Shown: piece by piece, positions 1 through 8,981 of the stretch
Numbering within the stretch: position 1 is the first letter of the stretch
How the letters are laid out: each line of letters starts with the position of its first letter
Assembly: GCA_020199905.1 (NCBI GenBank)
Contig: JAIVJS010000073.1
Location: 23,463 to 87,462 of the forward strand
DNA: 64,000 bases
Origin: Acidobacteriota bacterium
GTDB taxonomy: Bacteria; Acidobacteriota; Thermoanaerobaculia; UBA5066; Gp7-AA6
Direction: 5' to 3'
Made by a program: the position numbers and the translations under genes
The notes under the pieces: generated by a model
Told to the model about the DNA's origin: nothing
The model's database searches: none
Seen by the model: the letters and a program-made list of their open reading frames with translations, nothing else

Positions 1-2
1 TC

Positions 3-548
3 GGGTGGGACATCACGCCCGCCGTTCGGACGCACGACCAGACGTATTCGATTCTCCTGAAGGACAATCACTACGAGACCGGCTCCTACTGCGGCGACCC
101 GAACTTCTGTCCAACCGAGGCAGGCCGCTACGACATCGTCTCGCTGACCCCGGCGATGACTCCCGAGTGGACGTTTCGGAACACGAACACGGAGAGCTGC
201 GTCCGGCAGTCCGACGGCTCGATCTCGTGCGTCTCGGACCATCCGGACAGCTTCGAGTGGTGCGTCAACCAGCCGGCGGTCGACGCCGGCGGAGTCGTGT
301 ACGCCAACAGCGAAGATGGATTTCTTTACGCCATCGGGCCGGATGGCGCGCTGCGCCAGAAGATCTTCTTGAACTCGGCGCTCGGCGCCGCCTACACGCC
401 GCTCTCGATCGCCGCCGACGGGCTCGTCTACACGCAGAACAACGGCCACCTCTTCGCCGTGGGAAACCCTCTGCGTCCCGCGCCGCTGCCGCCGCCACGA
501 CGCCGGGGTCCCAGAGTGCTCGGGAAGACCGCCGCACCGGCCCGCTGA
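3..548 (+). CDS. C-terminal part of a PQQ-like beta-propeller protein (5' end outside window)
   Basis: The reading frame is already open at the left edge and ends at the TGA at 546-548, so about 181 C-terminal residues are visible. Blocks such as GGVVYANSEDGFLYAIGPDG and ADGLVYTQNNGHLFAVG are blades of a PQQ/quinoprotein-type (Pyrrolo-quinoline-like, BamB-like) propeller: a beta strand, a G-x-(V/L)-Y turn, then the L-(Y/F)-A-(I/V)-G closing strand. Such proteins are usually exported. The last 25 or so residues are proline/arginine-rich and do not look like propeller. Substrate and partners cannot be read from this fragment. Confidence 0.7.
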   Translation, partial: GWDITPAVRTHDQTYSILLKDNHYETGSYCGDPNFCPTEAGRYDIVSLTPAMTPEWTFRNTNTESCVRQSDGSISCVSDHPDSFEWCVNQPAVDAGGVVYANSEDGFLYAIGPDGALRQKIFLNSALGAAYTPLSIAADGLVYTQNNGHLFAVGNPLRPAPLPPPRRRGPRVLGKTAAPAR

Positions 549-690
549 CGTTACACTTCCGCCCATCGACCCGACGCCCGCCCCTCGCGAGTCCGCCACG
601 TACGAGGTCGGCGCAGCGCTCCCTCTCGACCGGCCGCCGGGCGCCGCCGAGGCCCGCGCTCCGGCAGCTCCGCACCCGCGCGCCGTTTTC

Positions 691-2393
691 GTGACGCACG
701 GGATGGGCAAACAGATCGCGTTTGAGACCCTCGATCTCGTCGCGGAGGGACTGCGGGCCGAGGACGCCCGAAAACGCGGCGTCCCGCTCGGGAGCCTTCC
801 GGCGCCGCGCGTCCGCAGCGTCGCCGTGGACGGGGAGAGGCTCCAGCGCGCCGAGCTGTCTCTCAAACGACAGGACGGGTCGGAGCGTGACGTCCACATC
901 TACGAAGGCTACTGGGCGCCCCTGACCGAGGGCCAGGTCAGGCTGCGCGACGTGGTCGCCTTTCTCCTGCGCGGCGGATGGAATGGCATCTGGAACGGCG
1001 CTCGCAAGAGAGGATTCCGGCGCTGGCTCTTCGACCAGTACCGGCTCGTGGAGGTCCCCGCTTCGACGCTCCTGCTTCTGGGAGTCGCCGTGGCGGTTCT
1101 CTTCGGGCTGGCCGCCCTGAACGCGGCCGTGCTGGTCGTCGCGGCTGCCCGAACGACCCTCGAACCGCCGCCGCGGTGGCTCTCCGACTCGCTCTTCCAG
1201 GATCTGTCGACCCTGATGAACCTGTTTCTCACGGCGGCGCTCGTGTTCGGGCTGTCGCTGCTCGCGGCGCGCAGCGTGCGCCGCCTGAGGTCCGGGTCTT
1301 CCCTGCGCGTGGCCGCCGGAGCCTTCTCGGTCTTCGCCTTCGCGGCGGTCCTTGGGGGCACCGTCCTCGCGGGCGCCTCGCTTCCCTCCTCTTCTGGGCG
1401 CACGTCCAGTGCCCGCCGGCCGACACCAGCCGGGGGGTCCTCGGGCACGTGCTGGGCGCGAGGTTCGTCGCCGGTTTCGACGATGCTTTCGAGACGGGCG
1501 CGCTCGCGTGCCTCGGAGCGGCGGCTGCGGCGCTGGTCCTGATCGCCGCGGGCAAGCTGGTCGCGCGCGCCGGAGCGGAGTGGCGCGCAGGGGGGCGCCG
1601 CCTGCTCCTCTACGCGCTGACCCTTCTGGGAGTCCTGCTTCTCCTCGCCCTGTTCGCCGGCGAGGTGCGCGCGGCCGCAGCCTTCTGCCGGACGGCCGCG
1701 GGGCTTCCCGTTCTACGGCGGGGCATTTCGTGGGCGCTTCTCTTCGCGCTTTCCGCCTGGCTCCGCTCTCTCCTCGTTCAGTACCCGGGGGATCTCACGG
1801 CGTACGTCTCCTCCCATGCGCTCGACCGCTTCCACGACGTACGCGCGCGCATCAAGGAGACGGTGTGGAAGAAGGCGCGGGCCGTTTACGCGGCGGCCTC
1901 CCCTGACGGGGCCGGATACGCCTACGAGCGGTGCGTGCAGGTCGGGCACTCGCTCGGCTCCCTCATCGCCTACGACATCCTGAACCGTCTCATCTCCGAA
2001 GACATCGCCGCGCGCGAGGGCGGCGCCGGAGGCGGCCTCGACGTCGCCGCGCGTACGCCGCTCTTTCTGACGGTCGGCTCGCCTCTCGACAAGACGGCGT
2101 TCGTCTTCGGCGTGACCGGAAGGAACACGTCGGAGGCGCGGGAGGCGCTCGCGGCCTCCGTCCAGCCCCTCATCTGCGACTACGCCGTGCGGCCGGCCCG
2201 CTGGATCAACGTCTATTCGCTCTGGGACATCGTCAGCGGTCCGCTCGAGCTGTATGACCTGCCCGAGTCGGCCGACCCGCGGCGCGTCCAGAACATCCGG
2301 GACCCCGCCGCCTCGACCCTGATCGCCGCGCACGTCGAGTACTGGCGCAATGCCCTTCTCTTCGAGATTCTGCACGCGGAGCTCACCGCATGA
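691..2393 (+). pseudogene. Polytopic membrane protein with alpha/beta-hydrolase motifs, split by a frameshift
   Basis: Two overlapping frames together encode one protein. The first begins at GTG 691 with VTHGMGKQ, the oxyanion-type HG-M-G start of an alpha/beta hydrolase, and carries three hydrophobic segments (roughly residues 125-150, 175-195 and 210-230). Near 1350-1395 the coding signal moves from frame 1 to frame 3, next to a run of five G at 1354-1358. The second frame continues with three more membrane segments and a nucleophile elbow GHSLGS (about 1945-1965), ending at TGA 2391-2393 within a 15-bp tandem repeat. The frame is also open upstream of 691, but without a canonical start, so the true N-terminus is uncertain. 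It is either a recent pseudogene or an assembly indel. Lipase/esterase-like activity is inferred only from the motifs. Confidence 0.6.
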
Positions 2394-2430
2394 CACGGGG
2401 CCGCATGACACGCGGCCGCATGACACGGGG
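2386..2430. repeat. Three tandem copies of a 15-bp unit
   Basis: The unit ccgcatgacacgggg occurs three times in succession (2386-2400, 2401-2415 with one mismatch, 2416-2430) and a partial fourth copy follows. The first copy supplies the stop codon of the upstream hydrolase gene. The symporter GTG start lies 9 bp beyond the last full copy, so the repeat fills the whole spacer. Each unit contains ATGA. Confidence 0.9.
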
Positions 2431-2438
2431 CCGCTGAC

Positions 2439-3965
2439 GTGGAGACGCTCCGGATCGGGCTTCCGACCCTTCTGCTGATCGTCGTATACCTCGCCGGGAT
2501 CAACGTTCTCGGCGCCTGGATCGGGCGGGGGCAGAAGGATGCGCGCGAATATTTTCTCGGCAGTCACGCGATGCCCTGGTGGGCGGTGATGGGATCGATC
2601 GTGGCGACGGAGACCTCCGCGCTGACGTTTCTCTCCGTCCCCGGGGACGCATACCGCACCGGGTTTCTCTTCCTGCAGCTCGTCTTCGGATACGTCGTCG
2701 GACGGATCGCGATCTCGTTCATCCTGCTCCCGAGCTACTTCCAGGGCGAGCTCTCGACCGCCTACGCGCTGCTCGAGAAGCGGTTCGGCGCGGTGGCGCG
2801 CAGGTTCACGTCGACGCTCTTCATGTTCACCCGCGTGCTGGCCGCCTCCGTGCGACTCGCGGTACCCGCGATCCCGATCGCCCTCCTCGTCGGCGTTCCC
2901 GTCTGGTGCGCCGTTCTCGCCCTCGCCGGCGCGACCGCGCTCTACACCTTTCTGGGCGGCATCAAGGCGGTCATCTGGATCGACCTCATCCAGGTGTTCA
3001 TCTACATCTCGGGCGCCGTCCTGGCCCTCTGGTTTCTCGTGGCCGGATCACCCGGCGGTCTGCACGGAATTCTCTCGTTTGCCTCCGCGTCCGGTCACCC
3101 CGCCCGCCTCTTCGACTTTCACCTCGACTTCTCGAAGCCCTACACCTTCTGGGCGGGCCTGCTCGGCGGCGCCTTCCTGACGATGGCGAGCCACGGCGCC
3201 GATCAGCTCATCGTTCAGCGGCTGCTGGCCTGCCGCACCCTGAAGGACGCCCAGCGGGCGTTGATCGGAAGCGGGTTCCTCGTGCTCGTCCAGATGACCC
3301 TCTTCGTCACGATCGGAGTCGGTCTCTTCTCCTTCTTCCACGGCCGGCCGATCTCCCCCGGCCTCTCCGGAGCCTCGGGGTTCGGCTCTCCGGACGAGGT
3401 TTTTCCCACGTACATCGTCCGGCATCTCCCGCCTCTTCTCTCCGCCTACCTGGTCGCGGGCATGTTCTCGGCCGCCATGTGCTCGGAGTCTTCCGCGTTG
3501 AACTCGCTCGCCTCCGCGCTGGCCAACGACATCGTCGGGCCCCTCGCGGGCCCTCAGGCGCTCGAAGGCCGAAGGGGCTTGAAGCTCGGGCGGTCGCTGA
3601 CTCTCTTCTGGACGGTCGCGCTCGCGCTTCTGGCGATCGGTTTCTCGCGTCTCGCCCAGTCGCAGCCCGCGGTCCAGGTCGCGCTCGGGCTTCTGAGCGT
3701 GACGGCGGGAGGCCTCCTGGGCGCTTTCCTGCTGGCCCTCTTCGCCCGCCGCGCGCGGCAGGCCGACGTGCTGTGGGCAATCGGCTGCTCGGCGGCGGCG
3801 ATGATGTCGCTCTGGCTGGGGTCGCGCGGCTGGATCGACTGGCCCTTTGCCCGGCAGATCGCCTGGCCCTGGTACTCCCTCCTGGGCTCGGCTCTGGCGG
3901 TGGGGCTGGGGATGCTGTTGTCCTTGCGCCACCCGGCGGGCGCCGGCAGGAGCTCTCGACGTTGA
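2439..3965 (+). CDS. Sodium:solute symporter (SSS family)
   Basis: This is a 508-residue protein of about 13 hydrophobic segments spread over its whole length, as in the SSF/SSS transporters that couple Na+ re-entry to solute uptake across the inner membrane. Family-like stretches include the N-terminal GSHAMPWWAVMGSIVATETSA, which matches the ...RsmpWwa.g.si.Ate.Sa pattern, and a later AGMFSAAMCSESSALNSLA. The start is GTG 2439. No solute-metabolism gene sits beside it, so the substrate (sugar, proline, pantothenate or other) is unknown. It follows the broken hydrolase after a 15-bp tandem repeat and converges on the tolC-like gene. Confidence 0.85.
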   Translation: METLRIGLPTLLLIVVYLAGINVLGAWIGRGQKDAREYFLGSHAMPWWAVMGSIVATETSALTFLSVPGDAYRTGFLFLQLVFGYVVGRIAISFILLPSYFQGELSTAYALLEKRFGAVARRFTSTLFMFTRVLAASVRLAVPAIPIALLVGVPVWCAVLALAGATALYTFLGGIKAVIWIDLIQVFIYISGAVLALWFLVAGSPGGLHGILSFASASGHPARLFDFHLDFSKPYTFWAGLLGGAFLTMASHGADQLIVQRLLACRTLKDAQRALIGSGFLVLVQMTLFVTIGVGLFSFFHGRPISPGLSGASGFGSPDEVFPTYIVRHLPPLLSAYLVAGMFSAAMCSESSALNSLASALANDIVGPLAGPQALEGRRGLKLGRSLTLFWTVALALLAIGFSRLAQSQPAVQVALGLLSVTAGGLLGAFLLALFARRARQADVLWAIGCSAAAMMSLWLGSRGWIDWPFARQIAWPWYSLLGSALAVGLGMLLSLRHPAGAGRSSRR

Positions 3966-4007
3966 GCGTGTGATCGCTCGGGTTACGGCTGCCGGCGCGA
4001 GCCCGCA

Positions 4008-5339
4008 TCAGCGAGCTCGGCCCGACCCCCGGGGGGCGACCAGGCTCGAAACGAGCTCGCCCCGGGACGCGAGCAGCGACACCTGCGCCGCCAGCACGGC
4101 CTGGGACGCATTCGCGACCTCCTCGCGCGCGCGGATGAGAGCCAGGTCGGCGAGCTCGGCGCCGTCGGCATCTCCGCGGCCTTCCGCCGCGAGGGCCGAC
4201 CCGATTCGCGCTCGTTCCCGGGCGACCGCCTCCGCGCTCCGGGCGACCGCTTCCTGAGACGCCGCCCGCGCGAGATCTGCCTCGCCCCGACGGATCGCGA
4301 GGTCGACCTCCCGCGCGCGGCCCCGCAGCGACGCCTCGGCGCGCGCGACGCGTGCCCTCGCTTCCGCCGCCATTCCCTCCGTGCGGCCGCTCGACCAGAG
4401 AGGAATCGAGATGGACACCCCGACGGAAAAGTCGTTCTCCCGGAAGCGGCGGAAGTAGTCGTCGAAATGGTTGTACTTCGCGAGCCGCAGGTACTGCGCC
4501 TCAGCCTGGACCGTCGGCTGAAGTCTCTTCGATCGCGCCGCAGCCGCGGCACGCAGCGACTGGATCTCTCGCTCGAGGGAAAGCGTCTCCGGATCCGCGG
4601 CTCGGGCGGTGGTTTCGCCGTTTCCGGAACCAGGAGGCGGCATGGAGCCCAGAGCGTCTTCGGCAAGTGTCAGCGTCTTCCCGGAGGGCCAGTCCAGCAG
4701 CCCCTTCAACTCGAACTCGTCGAGCTCCCGGGCGAGGGTCCGGTCCAGGAGCCGCTGTTTCGCCCGCGCCACTTCCACATAGGCCGCATCGGAGTCGACC
4801 GGCGTCGCGCGCCCCTCGGCGGCCAGCGAAGACGCCCGGCGAGCCATCGCTTCCCGCGCCTCGAGCGCGCGGCGGGCGCCCGCGAGAAGGGTCCCGTCCG
4901 CGACCACCCGCCCGTACGCGAGGATGACGGCGCGGGCGGTCTCGGATTGCGCACGCTCCAGCGCGGATTGCCGCTCCTCCGCGGCCGCCCGCGCCGTCCA
5001 GAGTCCGGCCTTGAGCGACGGGTCATAGATCGGCTGCCTGACCGAGACGTTGACGACGGAAGGCACCTGGCCCGCGACGATGACGGGCAGGCCGGAGGAG
5101 TAGCCGGGATTCGTCGCCACGAACGCCTCGAGCCCGGAGCGGGATCGCGCCAGTCCGGCCGAGGCCCCGGCGAGGTCCGATTCCGCCTGCGCGACGGCCA
5201 CCTCCGGCGCGCGCGCGAGCGCCATCTCGACAGCGCGCGGGAGTGTCAGCGGTTCGGGGGTGGTCTGCGCGTGCGCGCCGGCCGCCAGCGGGAAAACGAG
5301 GAGCGCGAGAAGGCAGGGCAGAAAGCGGCGGTCACTCAT
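4008..5339 (-). CDS. TolC-family outer-membrane efflux protein
   Basis: The product has 443 residues with a signal peptide (FLPCLLALLVFPLAAGAHA, cleaved around residue 24). LTLPRAVEMALARAPEVAVAQAE follows, the usual start of an outer-membrane efflux protein repeat. The rest is long Ala/Arg/Glu-rich helix, as expected for the periplasmic alpha-barrel of a trimeric exit duct. Its ATG overlaps the 3' end of the permease gene by 8 bp, so the two are co-translated. It is the last gene of the minus-strand run and would pair with the HlyD-type adaptor and the MacB-type permease just upstream. Confidence 0.88.
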   Translation of the reverse strand: MSDRRFLPCLLALLVFPLAAGAHAQTTPEPLTLPRAVEMALARAPEVAVAQAESDLAGASAGLARSRSGLEAFVATNPGYSSGLPVIVAGQVPSVVNVSVRQPIYDPSLKAGLWTARAAAEERQSALERAQSETARAVILAYGRVVADGTLLAGARRALEAREAMARRASSLAAEGRATPVDSDAAYVEVARAKQRLLDRTLARELDEFELKGLLDWPSGKTLTLAEDALGSMPPPGSGNGETTARAADPETLSLEREIQSLRAAAAARSKRLQPTVQAEAQYLRLAKYNHFDDYFRRFRENDFSVGVSISIPLWSSGRTEGMAAEARARVARAEASLRGRAREVDLAIRRGEADLARAASQEAVARSAEAVARERARIGSALAAEGRGDADGAELADLALIRAREEVANASQAVLAAQVSLLASRGELVSSLVAPRGSGRAR

Positions 5340-6588
5340 ATCGCAGGGCCTCCGTAGGATTCATGTTCGCGGCTCGTGAAGCGGGAACGACTCCGAAAAG
5401 AACGGCGACGGCGCACGAAAAGATGAAAGCGAGGGCGACGGAAAGGCCGGAGATCCGGACGTCCACTTCCGGGACGAGCAGACCCGCGAGCAGCGGCAGC
5501 GCGACGCCTACCAGAACGCCGAGAAGAGACCCGACCGCTCCCAGGATGAGCGCCTCCGTCAGGAATTGCCGGAGGATGTCCCGCCGGCGCGCCCCCACGG
5601 ACATGCGCACGCCGATCTCACGGGTCCTCTGCTCGACGGAGGCCAGCAGAATGTTCATGATCCCCACGCCGCCGACCACGACCGACACCGCGGCGGCCAG
5701 CACGAACACGGCGATCAGGCCGACGGAGATCGTGCGCGCGAGATTCACGACCGTCGTCATGCTCTCGACCTCGTACACCGCGCCCGTGCGGTGCCGTTCC
5801 TTCAGGAGCGCCTCGACCGCCGCCACCGCCGAGGGAAGCGCCGTGAAGTCGCGAACCTCCGCGAAAATGGTCTTCACCTCCCTGAGCGGTGTGAAAGACC
5901 AGACAACCGTGATCGGGACGAGGATGGTTTCCGGAACGACGTCCCCGCGACCGAGAGTGTCGACGGGCTCTTCAAAGACGCCGATGACCTGAAACGTGGC
6001 GCCGAGCGTTCGAATGGTTTTTCCGTCGGGAGGCTCGTCGCCAAACTGGCGTCTGTAGAGGTCGCGATTCACGACGCACACGCGGCCCCGACTCTGAACG
6101 TCGTCCTCGTCGATGAGGCGGCCCTTGAGAATCCGCGTGTTCTTGCGGACCGCGCCATAGTTCGCCATCACGCCGATCACGGTCAGCGTCTTGACCTGAG
6201 ACTGAACCGTGACGCTGCCGCGGAGCACGAGGACCCCGGTGACTCCGGAAAAGAGATCCTTTCGCGCCACGACCGCGTTCACGTCCGCCTCGGTCAGCAC
6301 GTCGTCCAGCGCGCGCGCGCTTCCCGCCGCCACGGTCCCGCGGTAATTCGCCCAGAGGAGATTGGAGCCCACGCCCTCGATCTGCCGCATGACGAACGCC
6401 CGGCCCGTGATGCCGAGAGCGACGATCAGGATGATGGCGGCGGTTCCGACGACGAGGCCCGTCAGAGTCAGCGCCGTCTGGACCGGATGCGTCCGGAACC
6501 TCCGAAGCGCGGTCTCCAACGCCTCCCCCGAAAGAAGCGCCACGTTCGTTCTACCGGCTCGTCCCGGCCGCCGAGACGCGCTCGCCAT
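5332..6588 (-). CDS. MacB-like ABC transporter permease
   Basis: The protein has up to 418 residues. It has an N-terminal membrane helix (LTLTGLVVGTAAIILIVALG), a large periplasmic MacB-PCD-type domain, and three C-terminal helices of the FtsX fold. EQRTREIGVRMSVGARRRDIL is the cytoplasmic loop typical of this family, and the protein ends with NMNPTEALRYE. Starting at 6588 gives a 38-bp overlap with the adaptor gene and a basic N-terminus unlike the family. GTG 6543, just after the adaptor stop (VALLSGEALETALRRF), is the more likely start. No ATP-binding subunit is encoded next to it, which is unusual because MacB is normally fused to or paired with one. Confidence 0.85.
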   Translation of the reverse strand: MASASRRPGRAGRTNVALLSGEALETALRRFRTHPVQTALTLTGLVVGTAAIILIVALGITGRAFVMRQIEGVGSNLLWANYRGTVAAGSARALDDVLTEADVNAVVARKDLFSGVTGVLVLRGSVTVQSQVKTLTVIGVMANYGAVRKNTRILKGRLIDEDDVQSRGRVCVVNRDLYRRQFGDEPPDGKTIRTLGATFQVIGVFEEPVDTLGRGDVVPETILVPITVVWSFTPLREVKTIFAEVRDFTALPSAVAAVEALLKERHRTGAVYEVESMTTVVNLARTISVGLIAVFVLAAAVSVVVGGVGIMNILLASVEQRTREIGVRMSVGARRRDILRQFLTEALILGAVGSLLGVLVGVALPLLAGLLVPEVDVRISGLSVALAFIFSCAVAVLFGVVPASRAANMNPTEALRYE

Positions 6589-7561
6589 CGGAAAGCGGCA
6601 CGATGATCTGCACGTTGACCGCGGCGTTGGGCGGAAGAGAGAGCGCGGGGTCCGAGATCTCGCCGATCACCTCCCCGACCTGCCGCCCCCCGGCTTCCGT
6701 GACTCCCGAAGGGACCGAACGAACCGTGCCTCCCCAGCGCTTGTCGGGCAGACCGTCGAACGTCACGATCATCCGCTGCCCCGTCGACACCCGGGGAAGG
6801 TCCGCCTGGTCGACGCGCGCTCGGACGCGCAGATGCTGCGGATCCGCCACACTCGCGACGAGCTGACCGGCGGCGACGGATTCGCCCACCTTGCGGGGTA
6901 GGCCGTACACGATTCCGTCCGCCGGCGCTCGGAGAGTCAGAGCGGCGACGCGCCTCTCCAGCTCGCGGGCGGAGACGTCGGCGAGGCGAAGGCGAGAAGC
7001 GTGGCCGGCCGATCGATCTCCGACAGACTCCAGCCGGGCCCGCGCCTGCCGGACGCGATCCTGCGATTGGCGAAACGCGAGCTCGTCCGCGTCGCGGGTC
7101 GCCCGGGGAATCGCCGATTGAGCGAGGAGGCGGAGGTCCGATTCGAAAACGCCCCGAAGATGCTCGGACTCCCGCCGCGCCGAATCGAGCTCGGCTGCCA
7201 CACGAGAACGCTCTTCCGCCAGCCCGACGGCCCCCGAGCGGGCTGCCAGGGCCGACTGCGAGAGGTCGGGCTCGGAGAGCCGGACGAGAGGCGTCCCGCG
7301 CGTCACACGCTGGCCCTCGGCGACGCCGATTTCGCGGACGGTCGCGTTGGCGGGCGCACGAAGCTCCCCTCCGGGCGGAGGCTCGAGGGTCCCGTCGCTC
7401 ATGATCGAAACGACGAGATCGTGCGACGAGGGTTTCGCGGTCACGAGCACCGGCCGCGCGGGTCTGCGGAAGGCGACCGCGGCGCCCACGAGCAGTGAGA
7501 GGAAAACGACGGCGGCGATGACCCTCCCCCGGCGGGCCGTTCCCTGAGAGGCGTCACTCAT
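6551..7561 (-). CDS. HlyD/MacA-type periplasmic adaptor
   Basis: This 336-residue protein has an N-terminal signal anchor (VIAAVVFLSLLVGAAVAF). A biotinyl-lipoyl-like half motif follows (APANATVREIGVAEGQRVTRGTPLVRL), then a coiled-coil hairpin of about 100 residues, the second lipoyl half (LRAPADGIVYGLPRKVGESVAAGQLV) and a beta-barrel domain. This is the standard membrane-fusion-protein layout linking an inner-membrane pump to TolC. It starts 25 bp after the inositol-phosphate synthase stop, so it probably belongs to the same transcript as the inositol genes. Confidence 0.88.
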   Translation of the reverse strand: MSDASQGTARRGRVIAAVVFLSLLVGAAVAFRRPARPVLVTAKPSSHDLVVSIMSDGTLEPPPGGELRAPANATVREIGVAEGQRVTRGTPLVRLSEPDLSQSALAARSGAVGLAEERSRVAAELDSARRESEHLRGVFESDLRLLAQSAIPRATRDADELAFRQSQDRVRQARARLESVGDRSAGHASRLRLADVSARELERRVAALTLRAPADGIVYGLPRKVGESVAAGQLVASVADPQHLRVRARVDQADLPRVSTGQRMIVTFDGLPDKRWGGTVRSVPSGVTEAGGRQVGEVIGEISDPALSLPPNAAVNVQIIVPLSDGERVSAAGTSR

Positions 7562-7586
7562 GCGGGCACAGGCGCGGGCCGTGGCG

Positions 7587-8981
7587 TCATTCGGTCCCGG
7601 ATTTCCGAACCGGGTGCAGGTCCTCCGCCGCGTCGGGCGTCTCTGACTCGTAGTAGTCGAGGCCCGAGTGATCCAGCACCTCCTCGCCGACGAGAATGCG
7701 CAGCGTGTTGGTCAGCTTCAAGTGCTGGATGAACAGGTCGTGCTCGGGCTTCAAATCCGGACGCGACATCGGCGACTTGAAATAGAAGGAGAGCCATTCC
7801 TGGATCCCGGAAAGTCCCGCCCGCATCGCGAGGTCCAGAAAGAGAATCAGGTCGAGAGCGACCGGTGCCGCGAGGATCGAGTCCCGGCACAGGAAATTCA
7901 CCTTGATCTGCATCGGAAGGCCGAGCCAACCGACGATGTCGATGTTGTCCCAGCCCTCCTTCGCGTCTCCCCGGGGTGGGTAGTACTCGATCCGTACCTT
8001 GTGAAAATAGTCGCCGTAAAGCTCGCGGTAGATGTCGGGTTGAAGGATGGCGTCGAGAACGGAGGCCTTGCTCACCTCCTTCGTGCGGAAGGACCCGGGA
8101 TCGTCCAGGACCTCGCCGTCGCGGTTTCCGAGAATGTTCGTCGAAAACCAGCCGGACAGGCCCAGCATCCTCGCCTTCAACCCGGGCGCGATGATCGTCT
8201 TCATCAGCGTCTGGCCCGTTTTGAAGTCCTTGCCGGCGATCGGAACGCCCTTGCCGCGCGCGAGCTCGACCATCGCCGGCATGTCCACGCAGAGATTCGG
8301 CGCTCCGTTTCCGAATGGGACGCCGGCGGAAATCGCCGCGTAGGCGTACAACATCGAGGGTGAGATCTCCGGCGCATTGTTCTCCAGGCCGCGCTCGAAA
8401 GCCGCGACGGTCTCGTGGACGGCGCAAGCCCGGGCGTAAACCTCGGTCGAGCCGCACCAGAGCATGACGGCGCGGTCGAGGCCGTGCCTGGATCGAAAGT
8501 CGTCGATGTCGCGGATCAGCGCGTCTGCCAGGTGGCGCTTCGTCGCTCCCGTCTTCACGTGCCGGCCATCCAGCCGCCGTACCCACTCGCGATCGAAGAC
8601 TGCCGGCCACGGAACCACCGCCTCGAGATCCGGGCGGACGCGCTCCAGAAGCTCAGGTTCCAGAACCCCGGCCGCGAGGGCGGACTCGTACGCGTTCTCC
8701 GGGAAGATGTCCCAGGCGCCGAAGACGAGGTCGGAAAGAGTCGCGAGCGGCACCACCTCCGAGATCGGGACGAACCGGGGGTTGGACCGCTTGCCGAGGC
8801 GCAGCCGCTGCATCTGCGTCAGAGAGCCGATGGGGCGCGCCAGGCCCTTCTCAATCAGCCGCACACCCGCGATCAGCGTGGTCGACACCGCCCCGAGCCC
8901 CGGGAGCAGGACCCCGAGCTTTCCTCGCACGGGAGCGATCGTTTTTTCGAGCTCGGGGTAGAACGACGTCTGGTCTGTCAT
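7587..8981 (-). CDS. ino1: myo-Inositol-1-phosphate synthase
   Basis: A 464-residue enzyme converting D-glucose 6-phosphate to 1L-myo-inositol 1-phosphate using bound NAD. The dinucleotide-binding segment is GLGAVSTTLI at residues 28-37. The most conserved parts of the family are all present: GWFSTNILGNRDG, then YYPPRGDAKEGWDNIDI, then KVNFLCRDSILAAP. It resembles the bacterial type that supplies inositol lipids in Bacteroidetes. Its ATG overlaps the stop of the CDP-alcohol phosphotransferase gene (ATGA), so it is translationally coupled. It anchors the interpretation of the whole cluster as inositol-based. Confidence 0.95.
   Translation of the reverse strand: MTDQTSFYPELEKTIAPVRGKLGVLLPGLGAVSTTLIAGVRLIEKGLARPIGSLTQMQRLRLGKRSNPRFVPISEVVPLATLSDLVFGAWDIFPENAYESALAAGVLEPELLERVRPDLEAVVPWPAVFDREWVRRLDGRHVKTGATKRHLADALIRDIDDFRSRHGLDRAVMLWCGSTEVYARACAVHETVAAFERGLENNAPEISPSMLYAYAAISAGVPFGNGAPNLCVDMPAMVELARGKGVPIAGKDFKTGQTLMKTIIAPGLKARMLGLSGWFSTNILGNRDGEVLDDPGSFRTKEVSKASVLDAILQPDIYRELYGDYFHKVRIEYYPPRGDAKEGWDNIDIVGWLGLPMQIKVNFLCRDSILAAPVALDLILFLDLAMRAGLSGIQEWLSFYFKSPMSRPDLKPEHDLFIQHLKLTNTLRILVGEEVLDHSGLDYYESETPDAAEDLHPVRKSGTE

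Noticed and set aside
265..897. Minus-strand frame of 210 residues at the left edge
   Set aside because: Arg/Ala-rich shadow of the propeller and hydrolase genes with no recognisable motif.
978..2393. Independent gene beginning at 978 in frame 3
   Set aside because: The first 130 residues of that frame are an Arg/Gly-rich shadow of the frame-1 coding sequence; only the part after about 1390 looks coding.
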